From: a virus
IMG/VR virus record: IMGVR_UViG_3300037245_001419
Span: 62,001 to 126,000 of that record
Length of the DNA: 64,000 nt
Reading direction: 5' to 3' (one strand)
Of this stretch, positions 15,248 through 23,112 are shown in pieces. The position numbers and the translations under genes are program-made. The notes under the pieces were generated by a model. That model had not been told where the DNA came from and did not search any database. It saw only the letters and a list, made by a program, of their open reading frames with translations. How positions within the stretch are numbered: position 1 is the first letter of the stretch; each line of letters starts with the position of its first letter.

Positions 15248-17386
15248 TCAAGAGAAGTCTATACTGTGATCTTCGAATACAACATCTCTTTCTAAAGATG
15301 GCTCTACTTGCCCCTCTTCTAACACGTATGGTATGCCATCAAACCTCTGAGTCTTACCATCAACCAGTATAGGTTTACCTGTTACAAACCCCTCTAAGCG
15401 TGAAATAATAGGTCTGTGTGACTCGTACCCATAGATGGAAAAGATATTATGCAATGATTGGTTGTTAATTCTAAACCATAGGAAGTTATCCTTATACATT
15501 AAACCATTCGTTAGTAATGTATCTTTAATCATATTACCATCTACACTAGATCCTGTCTCATTGGTGATGAGTTTATATAGCCACCCCCTGATAGAAGACT
15601 CATTACCTCGTATATTCAATGGGTGATCCATGAATTTCTGCATAGTATCAGCAAAGCAATCTATTTCTTCTATTGTTTTCTGTGTATCAGTAGTAAAATC
15701 TATAGTACCTATCAACTCTTCCGCACTCTGGGGGGTAATAATATCATCATGGCGTAGGTGGTATAGGCCGGATAGTGGTAACATAAGTTTGCGTGCATTA
15801 CGTGAAGTAACATCTGGGAACAGTTTTCTAAAGGCTTCCTCTAGTATAGCTGCAGATTCAAGGAATTCCTTATGTATCTTTGCGGCTCTCTTCATGATTT
15901 TAAGACCTAACTTGGGAGTAAAGTGATCAAGTAGGGTACTTTCTATCTTAGAGTTCTCGTTTTCAAGCTTCTCTAACTCCACTATGTTGAATCTATCCTT
16001 ATCCTGTACATCTTTAGCAGGGAACATGGTAGCATTGGTGATGAAAAAGCAGTCTAATGATATTTTATTAGCCTTCCCACCACTAGTACCCTTGATAATA
16101 ACACCATCTTTACCCGATGCAGCTGCCCTTGCAAGCTCTAGTATACCATCAATCTTACTACGACCATGTTCACCAGTCGATTTGAACTCATCGAACAGTA
16201 ATACATTAGCCCTATTCTTATATTCTTGCTGTATACCTGCAGCTGATGTAGCATTCAATGCCACCTTATTCTTGAAAACATTGAATAAAGGACGTAGCAT
16301 GTTGTTAGCAACCGTAGATTTACCAGAACCATTAACCCCACCTATGTGTAGGTATGGTCTCCAACTCAATATACCAGTGAGAAACGCAGGAATTATTGTA
16401 CCCATCACTATCATCTTATCTTTATTAGTCTTAAAGTTAAACATATCGAAGTATGTTTCCATTTTGTCTACTTCTTCAGGGGTTATAGAGTCACCTTCCC
16501 ATGATATTTTATGGTCAAAGTCATAGAAGTGTTCACCCCTATACTCATATATCTCTTTTTCTTCACCATCCACCAGTAATTTATCACCTAAGTGTACTAC
16601 CAATTTACCATTATCTTCCCATATACCGTTTCTTTTACCATTAGATATATCTATCTTGCCCTTGCTATCACATATATTCCGTAGTTCATCACACGCAAAC
16701 TCCCAGTCGATGATCTGTTTAGGGTCTGAACTGGGGTAGTAGTACTCCCAAAAGTCATTCTGGGAACACAATACCTTAAGCATGTTCTTATTAACCCTCT
16801 CGAATGGTATACCTACAAATGAATTCTTAGTCTTTGAATAGAATAGGTACTCTTTTTTATCCATATCAAAGCCCATAGGTACTACATAGCTTAGCTTTTT
16901 CTTATAGTTAATCTTCATAAATGCTATAGGGTTCAAGAACCTACCCTTATTCTCCTGCACATAGAAGTCATCTTTCATAGGGTGTTCGAAATAAGTATCA
17001 AGCCTTATGTCCTCATCCCCAAAACCATCCATCAGTATATCATTTAACGAGTTAAATATAATGGAACTAGACAAAGGTCTATCTAAAGGAACAAGCATAT
17101 TATAATTAATGTTATCATTACCCTCAAAGACCATAAAATTATATTCATGGAAGAATGTAACCAATCTATCCTTAACCTGTTTATTAAAGACAATCATCAG
17201 AACATCCATAGTCCTAAAGTCGTAGTGCTTAATATTATCAAGCTTAGTACCGAAGCTTAGCAGAATCTCAGTTGCATTGCGACACTTTAGTTTTTCGACT
17301 ATTTGATACCATTGTAGTTTTTCATTTGCGTTGTCTGGATCGATCAACCCGTCCGGTTGAGTAACAATAAAATTAATATTTTCCAT
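15248..17386 (-). CDS. D5/DUF927-like primase-helicase ATPase
   Basis: A 712-aa protein with a central P-loop ATPase. The Walker A loop is GGVNGSGKSTV (about 346-356), Walker B is VLLFDEFK (about 395-402) and a sensor-like FITNA strand follows. This organisation and the flanking domains resemble phage/plasmid D5-type or DUF927-type helicases that load at origins. No archaeo-eukaryotic primase motif was recognised in the N-terminal 300 residues. It is isolated from the other replication genes, has its own promoter (17416-17424) and terminator (15180-15217), and lies beside the AT-rich region. It duplicates a role already covered by gp41, so it may be an acquired origin-specific module. Confidence 0.75.
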   Translation of the reverse strand: MENINFIVTQPDGLIDPDNANEKLQWYQIVEKLKCRNATEILLSFGTKLDNIKHYDFRTMDVLMIVFNKQVKDRLVTFFHEYNFMVFEGNDNINYNMLVPLDRPLSSSIIFNSLNDILMDGFGDEDIRLDTYFEHPMKDDFYVQENKGRFLNPIAFMKINYKKKLSYVVPMGFDMDKKEYLFYSKTKNSFVGIPFERVNKNMLKVLCSQNDFWEYYYPSSDPKQIIDWEFACDELRNICDSKGKIDISNGKRNGIWEDNGKLVVHLGDKLLVDGEEKEIYEYRGEHFYDFDHKISWEGDSITPEEVDKMETYFDMFNFKTNKDKMIVMGTIIPAFLTGILSWRPYLHIGGVNGSGKSTVANNMLRPLFNVFKNKVALNATSAAGIQQEYKNRANVLLFDEFKSTGEHGRSKIDGILELARAAASGKDGVIIKGTSGGKANKISLDCFFITNATMFPAKDVQDKDRFNIVELEKLENENSKIESTLLDHFTPKLGLKIMKRAAKIHKEFLESAAILEEAFRKLFPDVTSRNARKLMLPLSGLYHLRHDDIITPQSAEELIGTIDFTTDTQKTIEEIDCFADTMQKFMDHPLNIRGNESSIRGWLYKLITNETGSSVDGNMIKDTLLTNGLMYKDNFLWFRINNQSLHNIFSIYGYESHRPIISRLEGFVTGKPILVDGKTQRFDGIPYVLEEGQVEPSLERDVVFEDHSIDFS

Positions 17387-17415
17387 AAAGATCCTTGAGG
17401 GCAGAGTTCAACTAA

Positions 17416-17424
17416 AGTATATCA
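17416..17424 (-). promoter_or_regulatory. Extended -10 promoter of the D5-like gene
   Basis: The minus strand reads TGATATACT, an extended -10 element (TG-N-TATACT). The -35 region 17 bases upstream is poor. It is only about 30 bases before the ATG at 17386. The -10 box runs into a copy of the dispersed motif (17410-17418 on the plus strand), so a protein bound to that motif would cover the promoter. Confidence 0.55.
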
Positions 17425-17523
17425 CATTTTTGTATTATACATTATATTAACAGAATATTCAAGACTTAATATATTTTAGGGACTCTTTTACTCAATTAAT
17501 ATATAATAGTAACAGGAGTGCAT

Positions 17524-17955
17524 ATGACAATACCTAGAAGCATGACATTGAATGAATTCGTAAAAATAAAGAATAGGGCTAAAGAAGACATCAGTTTTAC
17601 AGATGAAAACTACCATATGAAGACAATTGAGATACCGAGACTACTTCAGTTTTACACAAACGCATGTCTAAATGAGAGAAGAACCTACAGCCATTATGAG
17701 GAAGAGAAGAGTAGAGTATACAAAAAAATCTACAATTACTACAAGTTCGATGCTCCATGTGAGTGGTCAAATCAGACAGAACTAAAAATTCAAGCTGAAG
17801 GCGATGAAGACTATCTTAAAGTCGTTCGAGAATTGGAATTCCTACAACTTAAAGTTGAATTTCTTGATAGTTGTGTAAAGAACATCCAGACCATGAGCTA
17901 TTCATTGCGCCAGTATCACGACATCAAGCTATTCAAAAATGGCATGATTAAATAA
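17524..17955 (+). CDS. uvsY: Recombination mediator UvsY
   Basis: A 143-aa protein that would load UvsX on gp32-coated single-stranded DNA. Alignment by eye with T4 UvsY (137 aa) is clearest at the C-terminus, where a YLKV...L.F...K.EFLDSC segment and YSLRQYHDIKLFKNG correspond to T4 DVLKV...LLDFCSG and FAIKHIQDMRAFEAG. The ATG at 17524 has GGAG five bases upstream. The in-frame GTG at 17518 overlaps that site and was rejected. The gene is separate from uvsX and on the opposite strand. A TATAAT at 17502-17507 is too close to the start to be a convincing promoter. Confidence 0.82.
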   Translation: MTIPRSMTLNEFVKIKNRAKEDISFTDENYHMKTIEIPRLLQFYTNACLNERRTYSHYEEEKSRVYKKIYNYYKFDAPCEWSNQTELKIQAEGDEDYLKVVRELEFLQLKVEFLDSCVKNIQTMSYSLRQYHDIKLFKNGMIK

Positions 17956-17989
17956 GAAACCAAAAAAATTCAAAAAAAATCGTAGAATT

Positions 17990-17997
17990 TATAAATA
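17990..17997 (+). promoter_or_regulatory. T4-like late promoter (repeat protein gene)
   Basis: TATAAATA, extended to TATAAATAATT, 48 bases upstream of the start at 18045. Confidence 0.8.
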
Positions 17998-18044
17998 ATT
18001 TAAAATTACACCCCAATTTTTGTTTTATATTTTAGGAGAATACA

Positions 18045-19862
18045 ATGTCTATAGCAAAATACGTAACACAATTCCTTAGAGAATCTAATAAGATAGTTGT
18101 ACAACCAGTGGTTGTTACTACTCAAACAGATCCTGAAGATGATGTAGAGTATGAAAGCAATATAGATACCGCAAATCTAGATGAGGCAGATCCTCATGCT
18201 GGTGGTACTATGGCAGCTGCAGATTTCAAATCTCAAATTTCTGATGAGGTAACTACTCAGAATAAGAGACAAACTGCAATCAATACTCAAGCAAGTGCAC
18301 AACAAGGTGGTTCTAAATCACATACAAGTGATATAGAGAAATCAGGAAACATATCTGATTATGAAGGTTATAAAGACAACGAGTCTACAGCGCAAGCCCA
18401 AAGACAAGCTGATCTCAATAAACTAAGCACTTTCCAACACAAAGGTTCTAAAACTTTCACATCTGATCTTGACAGTTCTAATAGCGAAAAAGCTATTAAA
18501 GATGGAAAAGATGAGACTAAGAAACTTAAAGGTAAAAGACAAGGCGATCTTTCTACACAGAAAAATACTCAATTAGGCTCTACAGAAATGTCGGGACAAA
18601 GAGATCATCATGGTGTAGATAAAAGAGAATCTATTGACTTTATCGACAAGTTTACTTTTACTGAAGGAAGACCACAGGCTGGATCTTCAAAGAATCCAGA
18701 TGTTGATCCATCTATCGGTGGCGAAGTAAAATCAGGAATTGCTGATTCTGAGAAAGTAATGGCTCAGAGATTAGCCACTCAGGAAAAGCTAAAGAGCAAA
18801 CAAGTTCAAGGCAAAAAAATAACTGCCGATGCTCAATCAACTAATAGTACTGGAACATTCACTAAAGGTGGCGACGAAGCTGACAAGCTTACTGACGCAA
18901 GAGTTAAAGAGTTAGAGAAATTTAATTCATCTCAACACGCAGGTGAAAAATCTAGAGACGCTGACCTTAAAACTTCAGACTCTTTTGCTGCAATGGTAAA
19001 AGCTGCAGGTGAAGCAGATTCACTTCAGTCTCAAAGAACATCGCATTTAGCAGCTCTTCAAGGTAGCCAACAAGCCGAATCATACAAAGATCAAGAGTCT
19101 ATGGATGTATTCAAAGGTGTTTCAAACCCGAACGTAGCATCTTCTAACCCTGCACAGGGAAAGAAAATCATAAACAAAGATAAGATCGATGCTAAATTGG
19201 AAAAACATGGTGATTACGACAATGATGACAACGACATCAATGGAATTAAGAACGCTAAAATCAGAAAGAAAATGAAAGATGAAGCTGTTTTTGATGCTGG
19301 TAATGTTAAAGGGATTGAAGGAATCGACTCTAGAGACGATGTTTCTTTGCCTGGTGGGAAGTTCAAGAAAGGCACTACCAAAACAACAACTACTAAGCAA
19401 GCCGTAGCTAACACTCCTGTGCCAAAAGAAGCTGTCGAACCAGAAGGTAAAGACGTTGAAGATGACGACAAAGAGTTCAACTTCAAGAAGAAGATGAAAG
19501 GCAAAGGTAAAGAAAAAGAAGGTGATGAGAAAGACGAAAGTCAGAACGTTACTGAATTTGGAAAAGAAGCCGAAGCCGCAGCTAAAGCAAACCTTAAGAA
19601 TGGTAAAAAAGAATCAGCTGAAGACAGAGCAGAAGCTCTAATAGATTCAATTACAGAAAAAGTAGTTGGCCTACCTTCAGATGATGTTCTTGTAGCTATG
19701 AAAGGTCTGTTAACAAAAGCAGGTGATGAGTTAGATGAATCCGTAAAGAAAGAGATGGTATTAAAAGGATATATTAATGCCTTCAATGAAATTACAGAAT
19801 CATCAAAACAGATTCTTAGAACAAGAGAAGCAAGACGAAGATTAGCAGAGCTAAGCCTATAA
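18045..19862 (+). CDS. 605-aa repetitive, probably virion-associated protein
   Basis: A highly charged, Gln/Ser/Lys-rich protein with imperfect repeats of roughly 45-50 residues between about 60 and 350. Each repeat has a Q-R-Q/L turn, a hydrophobic-x-x-L, then Q.GSK/GEKS and a D-L-x-S. Examples are AQRQADLNKLSTFQHKGSK and ARVKELEKFNSSQHAGEKS. A KD-rich low-complexity segment (about 380-520) and a helical C-terminus (about 525-605, ALIDSITEKVVGLPSDD...) follow. It has its own late promoter and a strong terminator, so it is a single late transcription unit. It may be an internal head or ejected protein; no family was recognised. Confidence 0.8.
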   Translation: MSIAKYVTQFLRESNKIVVQPVVVTTQTDPEDDVEYESNIDTANLDEADPHAGGTMAAADFKSQISDEVTTQNKRQTAINTQASAQQGGSKSHTSDIEKSGNISDYEGYKDNESTAQAQRQADLNKLSTFQHKGSKTFTSDLDSSNSEKAIKDGKDETKKLKGKRQGDLSTQKNTQLGSTEMSGQRDHHGVDKRESIDFIDKFTFTEGRPQAGSSKNPDVDPSIGGEVKSGIADSEKVMAQRLATQEKLKSKQVQGKKITADAQSTNSTGTFTKGGDEADKLTDARVKELEKFNSSQHAGEKSRDADLKTSDSFAAMVKAAGEADSLQSQRTSHLAALQGSQQAESYKDQESMDVFKGVSNPNVASSNPAQGKKIINKDKIDAKLEKHGDYDNDDNDINGIKNAKIRKKMKDEAVFDAGNVKGIEGIDSRDDVSLPGGKFKKGTTKTTTTKQAVANTPVPKEAVEPEGKDVEDDDKEFNFKKKMKGKGKEKEGDEKDESQNVTEFGKEAEAAAKANLKNGKKESAEDRAEALIDSITEKVVGLPSDDVLVAMKGLLTKAGDELDESVKKEMVLKGYINAFNEITESSKQILRTREARRRLAELSL

Positions 19863-19885
19863 TCAAACTTCTTTAATAATATTCA

Positions 19886-19915
19886 GGGTAGTGTAATCGC
19901 ACTACCCTTTTTTTT
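19886..19915 (+). terminator. Rho-independent terminator
   Basis: GGGTAGTG (19886-19893) pairs with CACTACCC (19900-19907) around TAATCG and is followed by eight T. It closes the 605-aa gene's transcription unit. Confidence 0.93.
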
Positions 19916-19932
19916 GTGCCTTTTTCTGGATA

Positions 19933-19940
19933 TATAAATA
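19933..19940 (+). promoter_or_regulatory. T4-like late promoter (uvsW)
   Basis: TATAAATA followed by ATTA, 23 bases upstream of the UvsW start. T4 uvsW is likewise a late gene. Confidence 0.78.
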
Positions 19941-19962
19941 ATTAATATATCTGGATTGAAAT

Positions 19963-21480
19963 ATGTTTGAAGAAGATGTAATACAACTAACTAAAGTAAA
20001 TGAGATCTATTTTAATGTAGACTGCACCATTGGTCAAAGCCTTGAACTAAAGTCTTTCTTTGAGTGCTACATAAAAGATCATAAATTTCACCCTAAGGTT
20101 AAATGCAAGATCTGGAATGGTAAGATATCATTCTTTAATTTCAAAGATCGTATGCTACCTGTAGGTCTATTAACCCCATTCTATAGTTTCTGCAAGAAGT
20201 TTAAGTATCAATATCGAATAATAGAAAACGAGATACCTTTAGTTAACACTAACATAACTCCCCCTATGATAGTAGAGGGCTGTAAACAGCTTTTCGATGG
20301 TGTTACAGACCGGAACGGTAAACCCTTAATGCCATACAACTACCAGATGAAGGCGGTACACGCAGCCGTTAAAAAGAAAAGAGGGATACTTCTATCTAGC
20401 ACTGGCTCTGGTAAATCTATGATGGCATATATAATGACCAAGATTTTCCTTAACATGGGTAAGAAGATACTCATAGTGGTTCCAACAACTACTTTAGTTT
20501 CTCAGCTATATACCGATTTTCTAGAGTACGGGTGGATGGACATATACGATAATGTATCCAAACTGTACTCAGAAGTAGAACCAGACTTCACAAAGAGCGT
20601 TCTAATCACCACATGGCAGAGTGTATATAAGAAGCACGGTTCATTCTTCCATGACTACGGTGCAGTTATCTTTGATGAGTGTCACTATAATCGTTCTGAT
20701 AGCTTAAAACGTATAGCTGCAAACTGTATTAATGCCGATTACCGTATAGGTACTACCGGAACTTTACCTGATGAGAGAGTAGATCAGTTTAATATCTATG
20801 GTTTCTTAGGGTCAGTGATCTTTGAACAGTATTCAAAGGAATTAATAGACAGGGGTATACTAGCTCAGATAGCAATTCATAACATGGTACTGAAATATCC
20901 AGAGAAATCTATAGCTGAATGTAAGAATTCAACATACCAAGAGGAGGTTGCATACATCAACAACTTCCCTGGACGTAAAAACATATACAAATTCATATTC
21001 GATAAGATAAGAGATAAACAAAACAGTCTAGTATTAGTCAATAAGATAAACACTGTTCTTGATTTGGAGAAATACTTTAAGAATACACTAGATAACAAGT
21101 ATAAAGTGTATGTCGTATATGGTGACATACCAACTGAAGTACGAGAACATGTACGTATGATGACAGAGAACAGTGAGAATGTTATTATCATATCTACATT
21201 CCAATGCTTTTCTACTGGTATAAATATCAAGAGACTACACAATATAATCTTTGGTAGTTCATACAAGTCTAAGATAAAAGTACTTCAGTCTATAGGTCGT
21301 GGTCTAAGAACCCATGAAACTAAAGACAAGATGCATTTGTTTGACATAGTAGATGACTTGAGGTGGAAAAGTAAGAATGGGATCATTCATAATAACCACC
21401 TATTCAATCATTTCATTGAGAGAACAGGACATTACACTAAACAGAACTTCAAGTTCAAAAACATTAAAATCAAATTATAA
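19963..21480 (+). CDS. uvsW: ATP-dependent helicase UvsW
   Basis: A 505-aa SF2 helicase (T4 UvsW is 503 aa) that unwinds R-loops and Holliday/branched DNA and switches replication from origin-driven to recombination-driven. It has an N-terminal accessory domain (1-110) and a Q-type motif around YNYQMKAV. Motif I is STGSGKS (146-152), motif II is DECH (239-242 region), motif III is TGT near 265 and motif VI is QSIGRGLRTHE near 435-445. It is placed behind a terminator and a late promoter, which fits its late timing in T4. Confidence 0.92.
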   Translation: MFEEDVIQLTKVNEIYFNVDCTIGQSLELKSFFECYIKDHKFHPKVKCKIWNGKISFFNFKDRMLPVGLLTPFYSFCKKFKYQYRIIENEIPLVNTNITPPMIVEGCKQLFDGVTDRNGKPLMPYNYQMKAVHAAVKKKRGILLSSTGSGKSMMAYIMTKIFLNMGKKILIVVPTTTLVSQLYTDFLEYGWMDIYDNVSKLYSEVEPDFTKSVLITTWQSVYKKHGSFFHDYGAVIFDECHYNRSDSLKRIAANCINADYRIGTTGTLPDERVDQFNIYGFLGSVIFEQYSKELIDRGILAQIAIHNMVLKYPEKSIAECKNSTYQEEVAYINNFPGRKNIYKFIFDKIRDKQNSLVLVNKINTVLDLEKYFKNTLDNKYKVYVVYGDIPTEVREHVRMMTENSENVIIISTFQCFSTGINIKRLHNIIFGSSYKSKIKVLQSIGRGLRTHETKDKMHLFDIVDDLRWKSKNGIIHNNHLFNHFIERTGHYTKQNFKFKNIKIKL

Positions 21481-21483
21481 ATA
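21476..21483 (+). promoter_or_regulatory. T4-like late promoter (decoration-like gene)
   Basis: TATAAATA overlapping the uvsW stop codon, 27 bases before the start at 21511. Confidence 0.75.
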
Positions 21484-21510
21484 ATAAGAAATACTTACAA
21501 GGAGTCTTAA

Positions 21511-21930
21511 ATGGCAAGCGTTGTATATAACAATTTTAAAGCTGCAGTAATGGGCGGTTCTTTCAATCTTAGCGCAGCAGATCCAAGTGGATACAATCTA
21601 GCACTAATGAGTGGGTATACTCCTGACGTAGATGTTGAAACTAAATATAGTGATGTTAGTTCATTTGAAACTACAGGTACTGGATACACAACAGGTGGTC
21701 AAGAACTATCAGGAATGACACTCTCAGCAGACAATACAAATGATAGAGGTGTTTGGGATGCTTTAGATGTAACCTTTTCCACATCTACAATAAATTCTGA
21801 TGGTGCGTTACTATATAAAGTATCTGGTGGCAACCTCATATGTTACATAGATTTTGGTGCATTCAAATCAAGCTCGGCAGGTGACTTCAAGATAGCATGG
21901 AATGAAAACGGCATTCTCTCTTTAAACTAA
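21511..21930 (+). CDS. Small virion protein of a common phage family, decoration- or fibre-associated
   Basis: A 139-aa beta-rich protein. Its pattern (short N-terminal helix, Y.LALMSGYTPD, ETTGTGYTTGGQELS, a DNTNDRGVWDA segment, YIDFG, SSSAGDF.I.WNENGIL) matches by memory a widespread family of small phage structural proteins. Members are usually annotated as hypothetical or structural. It is driven by the late promoter at 21476 and followed by the gp14 paralogue 13 bases later. The precise position in the particle is not known. Confidence 0.75.
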   Translation: MASVVYNNFKAAVMGGSFNLSAADPSGYNLALMSGYTPDVDVETKYSDVSSFETTGTGYTTGGQELSGMTLSADNTNDRGVWDALDVTFSTSTINSDGALLYKVSGGNLICYIDFGAFKSSSAGDFKIAWNENGILSLN

Positions 21931-21943
21931 AGTAGGATTTATA

Positions 21944-22732
21944 ATGGCATCTATTACGGTATCAGGTTCAACAGATAATAAAAGTTATTTTACTATCTGC
22001 TCACCGATGGTTACAGCTGATGGCAACAATATAATCAATTGTAATAGCAGCTTACCAAATTCATACTGGGATAAAGAAACCCCATGTCATGATGGTGAGA
22101 AAGAGATGTTTAATCAATTAGAAATGGATGCATGGAATTCATTCGGTATTGATATGACTTATTATATTGCTGACTGGAATGTAGATTACGATAGAATTTA
22201 CGGTGAAGATAGAGATAGACATATATTACGTAAATTCTCATTTAAAGGATTTATACCTACATACCCAGAAGAGAAACAACGTTATACAAACTTTGGTATT
22301 GATGGGTTGGATAGTTTTTCATTCTGGTCTAATATAAGCCACTTTAGTTTTGCTTCTAGGTTTGATGATCAAGGAAGCACATGTTATGATGAATACATAG
22401 CACAGGAAGGTGACATTATAAAATTTGATTATAGTGGATTGTATTATGAAGTGATGCACGTTGTTAAATCTGCTAATCAATTTTTACAAACCCAGCACTC
22501 ATATACAATCGTTGTGAGAGTGTTCAGAGATATCCATCTAACACTCAGTCCATTGGTATCATCAGATCCATTATCTGCATTTACAGATAAGCCTAAAGAC
22601 ATATTTGATATATCGGACGACATAGATGACGAAAAATTAGATTTCCTATTTAATACGTCAGCTGCAAACGAAGAACCAATCACACCTGATCCACACCCTC
22701 CGGTAAACGACGACCCTTTTGGTGGTTGGTAA
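21944..22732 (+). CDS. Second gp14-like neck protein (paralogue)
   Basis: A 262-aa protein clearly homologous to the 267-aa protein at 37632-38435. Both contain YDR/K-x-YGEDRDRHI, a G-x-I-K-x-x-x-x-x-x-YEV segment and an IVRVFRD/IVRIFRD strand. Both end in FNTSAANEEPI followed by PPVNDDPFGGW. The 37632 copy sits in the canonical neck position. This copy lies 16 kb away among fibre and decoration genes. It may form a second neck ring, hold neck fibres, or replace gp14 at another stage. Confidence 0.82.
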   Translation: MASITVSGSTDNKSYFTICSPMVTADGNNIINCNSSLPNSYWDKETPCHDGEKEMFNQLEMDAWNSFGIDMTYYIADWNVDYDRIYGEDRDRHILRKFSFKGFIPTYPEEKQRYTNFGIDGLDSFSFWSNISHFSFASRFDDQGSTCYDEYIAQEGDIIKFDYSGLYYEVMHVVKSANQFLQTQHSYTIVVRVFRDIHLTLSPLVSSDPLSAFTDKPKDIFDISDDIDDEKLDFLFNTSAANEEPITPDPHPPVNDDPFGGW

Positions 22733-22734
22733 AT

Positions 22735-22742
22735 TATAAATA
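22735..22742 (+). promoter_or_regulatory. T4-like late promoter
   Basis: TATAAATA just after the stop of the gp14 paralogue and 37 bases before the 108-aa gene at 22780. Confidence 0.75.
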
Positions 22743-22779
22743 AAGATATAAAACATAACACTGATAACAGGAGAAACCT

Positions 22780-23106
22780 ATGTCATTTACAGAATATAAA
22801 TACACAGAAGAAACTAAAGTACAATCAGACAAAAGTAAAGATTGTATGATGGAGTCTATTAATATCGACGAAAAAGATATTAAAATGCTCAAGCTATACT
22901 CAGAGAACCAAGAAGATATTTCTATACCGTCCTTAATAGATTTAGTTCTATTAAACCTTAAAGATAAATCTGTCAAATCTGAAAATTACGATGAACTTAA
23001 GATGTTCAAAATGATAACAGTAGATGGATCGATCACAACTTCTGGTAAGACTTATCTTGAATCTGCAGATGCAAAAGAAAGACTAAAAACTATTTTAAAC
23101 GATTAG
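22780..23106 (+). CDS. 108-aa protein of unknown function
   Basis: A small charged, mainly helical protein with an acidic first half and a Lys/Ser-rich second half (LKDKSVKSENYDELKMFKM). It has a good ribosome site (AGGAG) and follows a late promoter. It ends six bases before the fibre gene at 23113, so it could be a fibre assembly helper. Nothing specific was recognised. Confidence 0.72.
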   Translation: MSFTEYKYTEETKVQSDKSKDCMMESINIDEKDIKMLKLYSENQEDISIPSLIDLVLLNLKDKSVKSENYDELKMFKMITVDGSITTSGKTYLESADAKERLKTILND

Positions 23107-23112
23107 GTTAAC

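Noticed and set aside
15984-16526. 180-aa plus-strand open frame inside the D5-like gene
   Set aside because: It is the shadow of the P-loop ATPase on the other strand, which has recognisable motifs.
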